Shown here piece by piece: positions 27,571 to 37,000 of a DNA stretch of 64,000 bases. Every line of letters starts with the position of its first letter. The stretch's first letter is position 1. The stretch is taken from the NCBI GenBank assembly GCA_001730095.1, contig MDLF01000047.1, positions 49,311 through 113,310 on the forward strand, written 5' to 3'. The notes under the pieces were generated by a model. The model ran no database searches. It worked only from the letters and a program-made list of their open reading frames with translations, and was not told where the DNA came from. This DNA comes from Rhodobacteraceae bacterium (ex Bugula neritina AB1) (GTDB lineage Bacteria; Pseudomonadota; Alphaproteobacteria; Rhodobacterales; Rhodobacteraceae). A program made the translations under genes and the position numbers.

Positions 27571-28686
27571 CTATGCAACAACTGCCTGCAGTGATGCCTG
27601 CATCGCCTGCCACAGCTCTTCGGCAGGTTCGGTGCCGACTGAGATCCGGATGAAACCCGGCGCCACTGCATCCCCCCAGCGGGCGCGACGTTCGGCTGAG
27701 GTATGGACACCGCCAAAGGATGTCGCAGCGCGGATCAGCGGGCACCCGTTGATGAAGGCATCGGCCTGTTCCGCGCTGTCCAGAGTGATCGAGATCAGAA
27801 AGCCAAACCTGGCCATCTGCTGTTTTGCCAGCGCATGCGAAGGGTCGGAGGCCAGCCCCGGAAAGCGGATCTGGCGCACCAGCGGATGCGCGGCCAGCCG
27901 TTCGGCCAGCACGTCTGCGGTGCTGCACATCCGGTCAAAACGCACCTCCAGCGTCTCCAGTCCCCGGTGCGCCAGCCAGGCCTCGTGCGGGCCGGGGATG
28001 CCGCCGCCGAACTGGCGCCATTCGCGCGCCGCCTGCAGCACATCTGCATTGCGGGTGGCCAGATGCCCCATCAGCACATCCGAATGGCCGCCCGGCGCCT
28101 TGGTGTCGGACGCCACCACCACATCCGCACCCAGCTCCAGCGGGCGCTGGCCCAGCGGTGTCATGGTGGTGTTGTCGACGATCAGCAGCCCGCCTGCCGC
28201 GTGGACCTCCTCCGAGATTGCAGGCAGGTCGCAGAGATCCAGCCCGGGGTTCGAAGGTGTCTCTGCAAAGACAACGTCAAATCCCGCAAGCCCGCCCTCG
28301 CAAAAGGCAGCGGTCGGGCGCTGCACGACCTCAACGCCAAGGTTCTGCAGAAACCGCTCGCCGAGCCTGCGGGTCACATAGTAGCCGTCCGAAGGGATCA
28401 GAATCCGGGATCCTGCCTTGACCGTGGCAAACAGCGCCGCCGAGATTGCCGCCATGCCTGACGGGAAGGCCAGGGTCGGCGCGTCTTCCAGAAAGGCCAG
28501 CACATGCTCCAGATGCTCCCAGGTGGCATTGTCCGCCCGGCCATAGCTGGGACCGCCGGTCCAGTCGCCCGGCAGGTGGTACATTGAGCTTTGGGTCAGC
28601 GGCAGCGCCACCGGCTCGCCTTCGGACAGCCTGTTGCCGCGCAGGTGCAGCATGGCGCCGGCTTTGGGGGCGGTGGGTGTGTCCAT
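27571..28686 (-). CDS. Cys/Met-metabolism PLP-dependent enzyme
   Basis: The 371-residue fold-type I PLP enzyme of the cystathionine gamma-synthase/beta-lyase family has LAFPSGMAAISAALFATVKA in the cofactor-binding region, LLIVDNTTMTP with the ring-stacking Asp, and ASDTKAPGGHSDVLMG with the PLP Lys. An Arg near the C-terminus (FIRISVGTEP) binds the substrate carboxylate. Family members catalyse gamma or beta replacement or elimination of sulfur amino acids, and some act as racemases; the exact reaction cannot be told. It runs parallel to the ThDP enzyme gene, separated from it by a terminator. Confidence 0.88.
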   Translation of the reverse strand: MDTPTAPKAGAMLHLRGNRLSEGEPVALPLTQSSMYHLPGDWTGGPSYGRADNATWEHLEHVLAFLEDAPTLAFPSGMAAISAALFATVKAGSRILIPSDGYYVTRRLGERFLQNLGVEVVQRPTAAFCEGGLAGFDVVFAETPSNPGLDLCDLPAISEEVHAAGGLLIVDNTTMTPLGQRPLELGADVVVASDTKAPGGHSDVLMGHLATRNADVLQAAREWRQFGGGIPGPHEAWLAHRGLETLEVRFDRMCSTADVLAERLAAHPLVRQIRFPGLASDPSHALAKQQMARFGFLISITLDSAEQADAFINGCPLIRAATSFGGVHTSAERRARWGDAVAPGFIRISVGTEPAEELWQAMQASLQAVVA

Positions 28687-28751
28687 GATCTGGCGCCTTT
28701 CTTAACTACCGGTTCCACAAATTCATAACGGGCGCCCCGTAACAGAAACAA

Positions 28752-28776
28752 GGCCGGGAACAGATGTTTCCCGGCC
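28752..28776 (-). terminator. terminator of the ThDP enzyme gene
   Basis: GGCCGGGAA / TTCCCGGCC form a perfect 9-bp stem starting 27 bp beyond the ThDP enzyme stop. On the minus strand it is followed by the T-rich stretch TTGTTTCTGTT, as in an intrinsic terminator. Confidence 0.65.
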
Positions 28777-28802
28777 CAGAAGGTGCTTTGCGCAATAAAT
28801 GG

Positions 28803-30482
28803 TCAACCCATCCAGCGGCGCACCGGTGCGGCGGCCTCTTCGAGCGTCTGGCAGACCACATCAATCAATGTCGGGCCGTCATGGGCAAAGGCGTCCTTGA
28901 TCGCCCGGTCCAGCTCTTCCGGCCTTTCCACCCGCCAGGTCTTGACCCCGAATGCCTCAGCCACCGCGGCGTGGTTGGTGCGGTTGAAGTCCACATTGTA
29001 GTAGCGCTTTTCGTAGCCATCCCGCTGGCTCGCCTTGATCCAGCCAAAGTTGGCGTTGGAAAACACCACATAGGTAATGGGCGCGTTGCAGCGGACCACG
29101 GTTTCCAGCTCACCACAGGTGAAGTTGAAGGACCCGTCGCCCATCATCCCCACAACCTTGGCATCAGGCCGCCCGAACCAGGCCCCGAGCGAGGCCGACA
29201 GCGAGTACCCCAAAGCCCCATGCGCGCGATTGGTGATGTAGTGACGGCCCGGATGTTTCTGCTGTGAGTAGGCATTGTAATAGGGGCAGCTGGTGCCGGG
29301 GTCAGAGACCACGATGGCGTTATCGGGCAAGTTTCGGTTCAAGGCGTGGATGATCTGCTCCGGCAATACCTGATCGGTCTTGCTGTTTGCCAGCGCCTCG
29401 AACTTGGCGAACTTGCGCTGCTTGATATCGGCGATTTTGACAGCAGCGCCAAAGGACGGCAGATCGTCTTTGCGACTGTCCAGATAGGCGTTCACCGCCT
29501 GCAGGCTCAGCTTCAGGTCGGCCACCACCCCCACCTCGGTCGGGTAGTTGGCGCCGATGGTCATCGGATCATTGTCGAAATGCACAATGCGCTTGCCGGG
29601 CTTCGGCGCCTCCCAGCGGGACGTGGTGGTTGATCCCGCCCGGCAGCCCATGAAGACAACCAGATCCGCATTTTCCATCATCTCCCAGGTCTCATCGGTG
29701 CCGCCGTTGGAGCCGACCACGCCCAGCATCTGCGGGTGGGTGTCGGCCAGCGATCCCTTGCCAGAGATCGATGTGCCCACAGCAATGTCGAGGCGGGAGG
29801 CCAATGTGCCTAGTTCCTCCATTGCGTCGGAAATCACCACGCCGCCGCCGCAGACAATCAGCGGCGATTTGGCGGTGAGGATGGCCTGCGCCGCAGCCTC
29901 TGCTGCTCCCGGTTCGGGGGCCGCGCGGTAGGCAGGGTAGCTGTGATGCTTGGGGTCGGCCCAGATGTCATCCGCTGCCACGTCGTCATATTGAATGTCA
30001 TAAGGCAGCCCCAGATGCGCCGAGCCAGAGCGGCCGGTGGTCATCGCCCGGAACGCCTGGCGCACCATGCGCGGGATGTGGTCGGCGCGTTTGATCACCG
30101 TGTTGAACTTGGTCAGCGGCCCCATCAGGACCTCCTGGTTGACCTCAGTCAGCGGGTATTTTCCGTATGATCCGATCGAAATGTCAGTGGTGATCGCCAG
30201 CACCGCATAAGAGCTTTCGTTGGCCTCAATCAGCCCCGGCAGGATATAGGTTGCACCGCCGCCGGACGGCCCCTCGCAGACCCCCACCCGTCCCGTCACA
30301 CGGGAAAAGCCGTCAGCCATATAGGCCGCGCTGCGCTCGTCGCGGGTCAGGACATGGGTAATGCCGTGCTCCAGCCGGTTCATCGCATCATAAAAAGGCA
30401 GCGTGGTATCGCCGCAAAGGCCGAAAATATGGCTGACCCCATGCGCCTCCAAGGCGCGCACCATCGCTTCGGCGCCGTTCAT
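28803..30482 (-). CDS. thiamine-diphosphate-dependent enzyme, acetolactate-synthase family
   Basis: The 559-residue protein starts at ATG 30482 after AGGAAG. It has the three-domain ThDP layout: N-terminal PYR domain (ALEAHGVSHIFGLCGDTTLP with the cofactor Glu in VCEGPSGGGATY), a central Rossmann domain, and a C-terminal PP domain with GDGSFNFTCGELETVVRCNA for Mg-ThDP. Family members decarboxylate 2-oxo acids or join aldehydes. No marker of oxalyl-CoA decarboxylase, sulfoacetaldehyde acetyltransferase or true acetolactate synthase stands out, so the reaction is unassigned. A palindromic site lies about 80 bp upstream. Confidence 0.87.
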   Translation of the reverse strand: MNGAEAMVRALEAHGVSHIFGLCGDTTLPFYDAMNRLEHGITHVLTRDERSAAYMADGFSRVTGRVGVCEGPSGGGATYILPGLIEANESSYAVLAITTDISIGSYGKYPLTEVNQEVLMGPLTKFNTVIKRADHIPRMVRQAFRAMTTGRSGSAHLGLPYDIQYDDVAADDIWADPKHHSYPAYRAAPEPGAAEAAAQAILTAKSPLIVCGGGVVISDAMEELGTLASRLDIAVGTSISGKGSLADTHPQMLGVVGSNGGTDETWEMMENADLVVFMGCRAGSTTTSRWEAPKPGKRIVHFDNDPMTIGANYPTEVGVVADLKLSLQAVNAYLDSRKDDLPSFGAAVKIADIKQRKFAKFEALANSKTDQVLPEQIIHALNRNLPDNAIVVSDPGTSCPYYNAYSQQKHPGRHYITNRAHGALGYSLSASLGAWFGRPDAKVVGMMGDGSFNFTCGELETVVRCNAPITYVVFSNANFGWIKASQRDGYEKRYYNVDFNRTNHAAVAEAFGVKTWRVERPEELDRAIKDAFAHDGPTLIDVVCQTLEEAAAPVRRWMG

Positions 30483-31007
30483 CGTGTTCTTCCTAAGAGC
30501 CCTTTGAAACCGCTGTGGCCTTGTCCCAGACTGCAATTCGGGATTCGCATTCTGAACTGTATACAATATTGTAGATAGATGTGAAGACCAAATTTGCCTC
30601 ACGGCAGCCCACTGCCCGCCAATGGCAATTCATCCAGATCATGCCCCCAACAGCCGTAACGCTCCGAATTTGCTGAACGGGTGGGGCCTGGGCCAGCAGG
30701 TCGCGCAGCATGGGAGCATCCCTTGCGTTGCTGCCGACATTTGCTGCTCGGCGACGGTGCAACTGCGCATGCCTTCCGGCGATTGCGCCGAAGGCCTACA
30801 GTGAATCCCATCACAAGATTTCTGCAGCAAAGCCTTCAGACACCATATCCGCAGGCTGTCAAAATTTGATATGGTCATGGCAGCCGCACACATCATTGCC
30901 GACAGGGGCGACACCGCTGATTGATTGCGGCGCCTGCTTGCATCGGCAGTCAAAGACGCCTCCGGCAATCAACCGGACGGCACATTCAGAACAATCGAGT
31001 TATTTGC
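30483..31007. other. 525-bp divergent intergenic region
   Basis: No convincing gene. It should hold the promoters for the ThDP enzyme (minus) and the hotdog thioesterase (plus). It contains a GntR-type palindrome near the ThDP side and a bulged hairpin at 30771-30795 (GCCTTCCGGCG / CGCCGAAGGC). Short open frames here overlap one another on both strands and were not accepted. Confidence 0.55.
30556..30573. promoter_or_regulatory. GntR-type palindromic operator upstream of the ThDP gene
   Basis: The sequence holds a perfect 12-bp palindrome TACAATATTGTA overlapping GTATAC. On the minus strand it reads ATTGTATACAG, close to the ATTGTATACAAT pattern bound by FadR/VanR-type GntR regulators. It lies 74-91 bp upstream of the ThDP start. 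No GntR gene is in the window. Confidence 0.4.
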
Positions 31008-31493
31008 ATGACAGAAGCAGAACAGAACAATCCACAGGCACGCCCGCTTCCCCTGACCTCCGCAGACCTGCCTGGCGGTCTTTGGTCAAAGACGCATATC
31101 TTCCGGCACGGCCAATGCGATCCGGCCGGGATCGTCTACACGCCCAAGTTTTTTGACGTATTCAATCAGGTGGTAGAAGCCTGGTTCTGCGAACGCCTGG
31201 GCATTGATTATTACGAGATCATCGGCCCGCGCCGCACCGGTCTGGGTTATGCAAGCGTTGGGGCGACGTTCTTTTCGCCCTGTATGATGGGCGATGAAAT
31301 CGACGTCTTTGTTACCGTGGCCGCTATTGGCAGCAAATCCTACCAATTGCAGCTGCATGCACTGAAAGGCGGCAGCGAAGCCCTGCGCGGAAACCTCACA
31401 ACTGTCACAACATGCCTGAAGGAACACCGTGCCATCGGGATTCCCGAAGATATCAAGGCGGCACTGGCTGCCTATGCCGAACTCAGCAATTAG
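31008..31493 (+). CDS. hotdog-fold acyl-CoA thioesterase, 4HBT family
   Basis: The 161-residue protein starts at ATG 31008; an extended frame upstream has no support. The active-site region HGQCDPAGIVYTPKFFDVFN carries the Asp and layout of 4-hydroxybenzoyl-CoA thioesterases of the Pseudomonas type, followed by the long helix VVEAWFCERLGIDYYEI. It should hydrolyse an acyl-CoA in the cytosol as a tetramer. It is alone on the plus strand between a minus-strand ThDP gene and a convergent unknown gene, so the pathway is unclear. Confidence 0.88.
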   Translation: MTEAEQNNPQARPLPLTSADLPGGLWSKTHIFRHGQCDPAGIVYTPKFFDVFNQVVEAWFCERLGIDYYEIIGPRRTGLGYASVGATFFSPCMMGDEIDVFVTVAAIGSKSYQLQLHALKGGSEALRGNLTTVTTCLKEHRAIGIPEDIKAALAAYAELSN

Positions 31494-31538
31494 GCCCGAC
31501 ATACCGCTGCACAGACAGGGATGCATGCCGGCAGGCTG

Positions 31539-32195
31539 TTACCCGCAGTGCCCGTGAGACACCTGTTCAGGTTCAGCAGAAATTGGGAAGAACTCGGCAG
31601 CAAGCGCCAGCAAAAACCTGACCACGGCTTCTCTGGCCTGCTCTTGGGATTTTTTCGCGCGCAGCTTGCGGGCCAGCGCAGAGCTGCGGGTGTCGGCCTC
31701 CTGCGTCAGCAGCAGCAGAGCAATTTCCCTGAGCTGGTGCATCGCCAGGTCAGCCTCGTCCTCAGCCAGCCTTTCCAAAAGCTCTGCAGGCGCTGCGCAT
31801 TCAGCAAGCAGGCGTTTCAGGGCGGGCCCGTGTTTTGATCCCTCGGCCCGGGCAAAGCAGATGTCGGTTATGCCCGCCATTTCAGCGTCAAAGGCCGCAA
31901 CAGGTATACAGGCGCTCTGCTTGGAGTAGCCAGCCTGCCGCACCACATGGAGATCCCGCTGCGCCGGGTCATAGGATATCTCAAGCCCTTGGGTTGATAC
32001 CCTTGCACTGACTGGATGGCCGAAACGCTTGCGCAGGCTGAGCGCCTCTGCAAAGAGCACCAGCTGCACAAGGTCAGCATGCTGCAAGTCGCAGGAAATA
32101 CGCTGGATGCCACTGCGCCCCGCGTGCTTGTAACTCAGCGCAAGCCATGCTCCGCCGTCCTCCCGCATCTCTAGTGAAAAATTCTCTGCTGGCAT
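31539..32195 (-). CDS. hypothetical protein
   Basis: The 218-residue protein was not recognised. It begins MPAENFSLEMREDGGAWLAL and has no signal peptide or membrane segment. The first 90 residues look like beta strands; the C-terminal half is helical and charged (ERLAEDEADLAMHQLREIAL, ALARKLRAKKSQEQAREAVV). The coding frame is clean over its length, but no good Shine-Dalgarno is visible upstream of the ATG at 32195. It converges on the hotdog thioesterase gene and is divergent from the second TRAP operon. A regulatory or scaffold role is possible, but nothing shows it. Confidence 0.6.
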   Translation of the reverse strand: MPAENFSLEMREDGGAWLALSYKHAGRSGIQRISCDLQHADLVQLVLFAEALSLRKRFGHPVSARVSTQGLEISYDPAQRDLHVVRQAGYSKQSACIPVAAFDAEMAGITDICFARAEGSKHGPALKRLLAECAAPAELLERLAEDEADLAMHQLREIALLLLTQEADTRSSALARKLRAKKSQEQAREAVVRFLLALAAEFFPISAEPEQVSHGHCG

Positions 32196-32407
32196 GTTGC
32201 GGGTTATATGGATGGAGCCCGGACCTTCAAGCCTCAGCGGACAGGCATGCTTGTGCCAGGCGGCTCGGCGCCTAAGCTGAGATGTTTCATGGGGGCAGAT
32301 TATTTGCCTTCTGAATGGGTTATCGGGCTCTGCTCAGCTTGTGCTTCCACCTGGGATTTTTTACCCTACAAGCAGCTTTGTGGTCAAAATGCCAATTCAC
32401 GTACTGA

Positions 32408-32420
32408 AAACCGCCGGTTT
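32408..32420. promoter_or_regulatory. palindrome AAACCG-C-CGGTTT upstream of the second TRAP operon
   Basis: A perfect 13-bp dyad lies 53 bp upstream of the binding-protein start, in a promoter-like position. It may be an operator, but no regulator gene lies beside this operon. Confidence 0.3.
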
Positions 32421-32472
32421 GGAGTAAGACTTGGACCTGGGTTTTGTGCTCTACTCTTAAGGAGGTTCCAAG

Positions 32473-33480
32473 ATGAGATTTCTGAAACAGACGATTGCCG
32501 CTGGTACGGCAGCGGTCAGCCTGGCCGTATCAGCAGCCGGGGCGGATGAATGGAGGTTCAACAATTTCCTGCCGGACACCCGGCCGGAAACTGCCGAGCT
32601 GGAAAAGTTTGCCTCAGACGTAAATGCGGCGCTTGGTGCGGACAAAATCAAGATGTACAGCGGTGGCTCGCTGGGACTGCCGAATACCGACACGCTGCGT
32701 TTCCTGCCCAAAGGGGCTGTTGAGATGAGCCTGATGTGGGCAAATTACCTGGGCCGCGATGCACCTGCGCTCAGTTCTGTTGTCGTGCAGGGCACCATTG
32801 GTTCGATTGAGGAGTTCGAAAAGGCAATCCCGGCGGTCCGTGAAATCTATGAGGAAGAATTTGCAGACTGGGGCGTGTCTTCGGTTGGGTATGTGGCGAT
32901 CCCGATGCTGTCGGTGTCAGTATTCTGCCGCGACGAACCCGTGCACACGCTGGACGCTCTGAAAACCAAGAAACTGCGGGTCTGGGCACGTGATCAGGTC
33001 GAGACCTTCACCCGGCTGGGCGTCGCCGCGCAGATCATTCCCCAAGAAGAAATGTATGTCGCCATGAAAACCGGGGTGGTGGATTGTGCACTGTACCCGG
33101 CGCTTTACGCCCATACGGTTTCGCTGCAGGAGGTCGCAAGCTACGCCTCCTTCCTCTATCCGATGGCGTCTGGCCCCTATGTGATTGGCGTCGCATCTGA
33201 CAAATGGGAGGCCACCGACGAAGCCACCAAGGCCGCCATTGCCACAGCGGCAAAGGACCTGTGGGACCGCACCAACCAGTATGAAGATGACTTTGAGCGT
33301 GAACTGGCAGCGCGGGAGGAATTGGGAAAGAACGGCGTCACCTGGGGCGACGACTTCCCGCAGGAAGACCGCGACCTGTTTGTTGCTGCGGTCACGGAAA
33401 CCTGGGCCATGCTGGCCGAGGAGGCGGGCGGCAAGGCGCCAGCCTACCGTGAACGCGTGCTGACTGCATTGGGCCGCTGA
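32473..33480 (+). CDS. TRAP transporter solute-binding protein, DctP family (second system)
   Basis: The 335-residue protein has a near-perfect Shine-Dalgarno (TTAAGGAGGTTCC) before ATG 32473 and a Sec signal peptide ending near VSAAGA. The mature chain shows the TRAP P1 layout, including YSGGSLGLPNTDTLRFLPKG and the Arg-bearing KKLRVWARDQVETFTRLGV. It diverges from the first DctP in this window, so the ligand probably differs. It starts a P-Q-M operon that continues into an OsmC-like protein and a P450. Confidence 0.92.
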   Translation: MRFLKQTIAAGTAAVSLAVSAAGADEWRFNNFLPDTRPETAELEKFASDVNAALGADKIKMYSGGSLGLPNTDTLRFLPKGAVEMSLMWANYLGRDAPALSSVVVQGTIGSIEEFEKAIPAVREIYEEEFADWGVSSVGYVAIPMLSVSVFCRDEPVHTLDALKTKKLRVWARDQVETFTRLGVAAQIIPQEEMYVAMKTGVVDCALYPALYAHTVSLQEVASYASFLYPMASGPYVIGVASDKWEATDEATKAAIATAAKDLWDRTNQYEDDFERELAAREELGKNGVTWGDDFPQEDRDLFVAAVTETWAMLAEEAGGKAPAYRERVLTALGR

Positions 33481-33487
33481 TCCGGAC

Positions 33488-34024
33488 ATGACCCGGACTG
33501 CAAGGAACTTTGTCGCGCTGGGGCTGGACCGTCTGGCCCTGGCCTGCGCAGGTGCGGCTGCACTGTGCATGATCGCCATTGTCGGCATCATTGTCACCAG
33601 CGTGCTGATGCGCAAATTCGCCAACACCCCGCTGCACTTCACGGAGGAAGTGGTCGGCCTGCTGCTGAGCGTGTCGCTGTTCCTGGGACTGCCAATGGTG
33701 ACATTGCGGGCCAAACACGTCCGGGTGGCGCTGTTGGCGGATTTCCTGAAAGGACGCGCCCATGCAGCGGTTCAGATCGCTGCGCTTCTGGTGGGCTGTG
33801 TCTTCTTCTTCTGGCTGATCGTCGAGACGGTTCCCTGGTTCGAATTTGCCTTCAAACGCAACCTGAAAACCGAAACCTCGCGGGTGCTGCTGTACCCCTG
33901 GATGGCCGTCATGCCGCTGTCTCTGACGCTGACCGCTGCGGTGCTGGTGGCCCGGCTGACCGGGCTGATAGAGCGGCGAGACGACAGCGAGGCGGATCGC
34001 CCTTTCACGGATGAGGCTTCCTGA
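33488..34024 (+). CDS. TRAP transporter small permease, DctQ family (second system)
   Basis: The 178-residue protein has four hydrophobic segments, with the DctQ motif LHFTEEVVGLLLSVSLFLGL and the following TLRAKHVRVALL. It begins seven bases after the binding-protein stop, and its stop overlaps the DctM start by one base. It is the small membrane subunit of the second TRAP importer. Confidence 0.9.
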   Translation: MTRTARNFVALGLDRLALACAGAAALCMIAIVGIIVTSVLMRKFANTPLHFTEEVVGLLLSVSLFLGLPMVTLRAKHVRVALLADFLKGRAHAAVQIAALLVGCVFFFWLIVETVPWFEFAFKRNLKTETSRVLLYPWMAVMPLSLTLTAAVLVARLTGLIERRDDSEADRPFTDEAS

Positions 34025-35316
34025 TGGCATTCTGGCTGACGTTGATTGGCGGGTTGGTGGCGACCGCCGGCACCGGTGTCGCCCTGGGCGCCGCATTGGG
34101 GCTCACCGGGCTTTTGATCCTGCACTTCTTTTCCAACGGCGCAACCTCGCTGGCGGTGGACGCGATCTGGAGTGTTTTCAACTCTTTCACCCTCAGTGCG
34201 GTGCCGATGTTCATCCTGCTGGGCGAAGTCCTGTTGCGCAGCGGTATCAGCGAGAAGGCCTATTCCGCCTTTTCGCCGCTGTTCCGGCGGATCCCTGGCG
34301 GGCTGTTGCACACCAATATCGCAGTCTGCACGTTGTTTGGCGCAGTCAGCGGCTCCAGCCTGTCGACCGCTGCTGCAGTGGGGTCAGTGGCCTATCCAGA
34401 GATGTCCAGGCGCGGCTATGACAAAGATGCCATTGTCGGCAGCCTGGCCGGCGGCGGCACCCTTGGGCTGCTGATCCCGCCCAGCCTGTCGTTTCTGATT
34501 TACGGCGCCCTGACAGAGACCTCAATCGGGCGGCTGTTCGCGGCGGGCATTATTCCGGGTTTTCTGGTGGGGGCGATGTTCATGGCCTATCTGCTGGTCA
34601 AATCCATTCGGAACCCCGCCATTGCACCGCGCAGCGAGACCCCGGTGCCGCTGGGCCAGGCCCTGGCGGGTTTTGCGCAGATTTGGCCGCTGCTGGCGCT
34701 GATCCTTGCGGTGATCGGCAGCATTGTCGGCGGTCTTGCGACCCCAACCGAGGCCGCGGGCGTTGGCGTGGTTCTGGCTGTCATCATCTGTTCCATCTGG
34801 GGGGATCTGACCTGGCAGAAACTGGGTGAAGCGGTCTATCATTCGGTGCTTTTGTTCACCTCTGTCGGCTTTCTGGTGCTGGGGGCAACCATTCTGGCAA
34901 AGTCGGCCAGCATCCTAGGCATTCCGCAGCAGGTGCTGGAAGCCGTGTCTGAAAGCGGACTGGGAACCTACAGCGTTCTGCTGATCGTCGTGCTGATCTA
35001 TCTGCTGCTGGGCTGTTTCTTTGACGGGCTGTCACTGATGATCATGACCCTGCCGGTGGTGTTTCCGCTGCTGACAGGGCTGGGCTTCGACCCGGTCTGG
35101 ATCGGGGTGATCATCACCATTGTGATCGAAATCGGCCAGGTGACGCCGCCGGTCGGGCTGAACCTGTCGGTGCTGACGGCGCTGACCGGCAATGACGTCA
35201 GTCTGGGCCGTGTTGCCATTGCCACGGTGCCCTATTGGCTGATCCACCTGTTTGCCATCCTGCTGCTCGCCTTGTTCCCGGCCCTGGCACTGTTCCTGCC
35301 CGGCCTGCTGTTCTGA
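34024..35316 (+). CDS. TRAP transporter large permease, DctM family (second system)
   Basis: The 430-residue polytopic protein has DctM motifs: VPMFILLGEVLLRSGISEKA, FGAVSGSSLSTAAAVGSVAY, GGTLGLLIPPSLSFLIYGAL and EIGQVTPPVGLNLSVL. Its start shares a base with the DctQ stop. It provides the sodium-driven transport path. Length and order are normal. Confidence 0.93.
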   Translation: MAFWLTLIGGLVATAGTGVALGAALGLTGLLILHFFSNGATSLAVDAIWSVFNSFTLSAVPMFILLGEVLLRSGISEKAYSAFSPLFRRIPGGLLHTNIAVCTLFGAVSGSSLSTAAAVGSVAYPEMSRRGYDKDAIVGSLAGGGTLGLLIPPSLSFLIYGALTETSIGRLFAAGIIPGFLVGAMFMAYLLVKSIRNPAIAPRSETPVPLGQALAGFAQIWPLLALILAVIGSIVGGLATPTEAAGVGVVLAVIICSIWGDLTWQKLGEAVYHSVLLFTSVGFLVLGATILAKSASILGIPQQVLEAVSESGLGTYSVLLIVVLIYLLLGCFFDGLSLMIMTLPVVFPLLTGLGFDPVWIGVIITIVIEIGQVTPPVGLNLSVLTALTGNDVSLGRVAIATVPYWLIHLFAILLLALFPALALFLPGLLF

Positions 35317-35332
35317 TTTAGGAAATCTGAAA

Positions 35333-35737
35333 ATGGTTGTGAAAGTGAAACCCAAAAGCTTTGGCCCGGTGTTCGTCTTGTTTGATGGCAGCGCAGAGCT
35401 GCTCTACGCCTATGGCGACCCGTCGCAAACCAGCCCCTATCCGCCGGTCACCTCGCCGGTTGATACGATGCTGGCGTCTTTGGCGGCCTGTATCGTGCGG
35501 TCAGTGGAATGGGCCGCAAACCAGCACAAAGCCCCGCTCAGCCCTTTTCAGGTCAGGGTGGACGGGCTGAAATCAGCCGAACTGCCAGGACGGATTGAAA
35601 CGGCCCGGATCACTGTCATTGGCAGCTTGGTTGAGGATGCTGAAGTCGCCGCCAGAATTCTGAAGCAGGCCAAATCGATCTGCACAGTCAGCAACTCAAT
35701 GAACACCGAAGTCACGGTAACCCTGCAGCCGGATTGA
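35333..35737 (+). CDS. OsmC/Ohr-family protein
   Basis: The 134-residue protein starts at ATG 35333 with TTAGGAAAT in front; the frame extends upstream only as a shadow of dctM. OsmC-fold markers are PVDTMLASLAACIVRSVEWA, with the first redox Cys, and AKSICTVSNSM, with the second Cys near the end. Proteins of this family reduce organic peroxides with a two-Cys centre. It lies 16 bp after dctM and before a P450, so it may protect against peroxides made in this pathway. That link is inference. Confidence 0.8.
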   Translation: MVVKVKPKSFGPVFVLFDGSAELLYAYGDPSQTSPYPPVTSPVDTMLASLAACIVRSVEWAANQHKAPLSPFQVRVDGLKSAELPGRIETARITVIGSLVEDAEVAARILKQAKSICTVSNSMNTEVTVTLQPD

Positions 35738-35785
35738 CACAGCGGCCCCAGCCGCGGTTTGCCCGCTGCTCACCTGGAAACACAG

Positions 35786-36964
35786 ATGACTGATCAGATG
35801 ATGAATGCCGGCGACATTCCCGTTGATACGCTGACCACATTGGAGATGCTGGACCGGGATCCCGCTGCCGTCTACCGGCGCTTGCGGCGGGAAACCCCGG
35901 TTGTCAGGATCAAGGCGATCAACCGGATCGTGCTGACCAAAGCAGACGATTGCCATCTGGCCAAGACGGACACCCGCCATTTCCACTCCACCGACAGCAC
36001 AAGCGCGATGCAGCGGGCGTTTGGTGGCCACACCTTGATGCGCAAGGATGGACCTGCGCATCTGCAGGAGCGGCAGGCCATGTGTCCAAGTTTTCATGCC
36101 AGTCACATGTGCAGCACATGGCAGCAATTGTTCGATCAAGTTGCCGATGCGGTGGTCGCTGCGCTGCCAAACGCCGGCGTCACTGATCTTCGTCAGTCTC
36201 TGGCGGCTCCTTTGTCGGCGCTTTACGTGCAACAGGTTCTGGGGATTGAGCCCAGCAGCCAAGATCAGCTGTTCGAATGGGCCAATGCGCTGATCACCGG
36301 CGCGATGAATGCAGGCTTCGATCCGGCGGTCTTTGCCATCAGCGACCGCGCCAACGACGAGATGAACGCCTGTTTCGACCAGATGATCATCCATCATCGC
36401 CGCAATCCCAATGCGTCTCTTTTGTCGGTGATGGCAAATGCTGCTGATCCGCTGCCGCTGAGCCAGATCCGTACCAACATGAAAATCTGTGTCGGCGGGT
36501 CGGTGGTTGAAAGCCGGGATGCGATCCTGTCCACTCTGGACGGGTTGTTGCGAAACCCTGACCAGTTGCGGTTCTCGATTGAAACCGGCCGCTGGGATCT
36601 GGCCTGCGAAGAAGGCCTGCGCTGGGTCGCGCCGATACAGGCCAGCCCGCGCATCATCGCCAAAGCTGTTGCGCTGCGCGGCGTGACCCTGCCCCAAGGA
36701 GAAACGATTATGGTGATCCAGGGGTCTGCCAACCACGACGAGGACTATTGGCAAAACCCGGAGCAATTCGACATTCACCGCCCGCAGATCGCGAACCAGA
36801 CCTTTGGCCTTGGCCCGCATCGCTGCATGGGCGGCGATATGTACCGCCGCCTGGTCAGCGACGCCTTGCTCCCCAAGTTGTTCGAGCGGTTTCCGGATTT
36901 GACCGCAGCAGCAGACACCCCGGTGGAATACCGCGGCTTTGCCTTTCGCTGTCGGAACCACTGA
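35786..36964 (+). CDS. cytochrome P450
   Basis: The 392-residue P450 starts at ATG 35786. The haem loop FGLGPHRCMGGDMYR has the axial Cys at residue 347, the ExxR pair is in EEGLRWVAP, and the I-helix reads VGGSVVESRDAI in place of the usual A-G-x-E/D-T-T. That form occurs in a bacterial P450 group with GGxxExRD. It is soluble, so it needs separate ferredoxin partners, which are not nearby. It is the last gene of the TRAP-OsmC-P450 run, and its substrate may be what the transporter brings in. The Tn7-like element begins just beyond it. Confidence 0.9.
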   Translation: MTDQMMNAGDIPVDTLTTLEMLDRDPAAVYRRLRRETPVVRIKAINRIVLTKADDCHLAKTDTRHFHSTDSTSAMQRAFGGHTLMRKDGPAHLQERQAMCPSFHASHMCSTWQQLFDQVADAVVAALPNAGVTDLRQSLAAPLSALYVQQVLGIEPSSQDQLFEWANALITGAMNAGFDPAVFAISDRANDEMNACFDQMIIHHRRNPNASLLSVMANAADPLPLSQIRTNMKICVGGSVVESRDAILSTLDGLLRNPDQLRFSIETGRWDLACEEGLRWVAPIQASPRIIAKAVALRGVTLPQGETIMVIQGSANHDEDYWQNPEQFDIHRPQIANQTFGLGPHRCMGGDMYRRLVSDALLPKLFERFPDLTAAADTPVEYRGFAFRCRNH

Positions 36965-37000
36965 AAAACTGCCATTGATGCCCACGCCCGCCTCGTAAGC

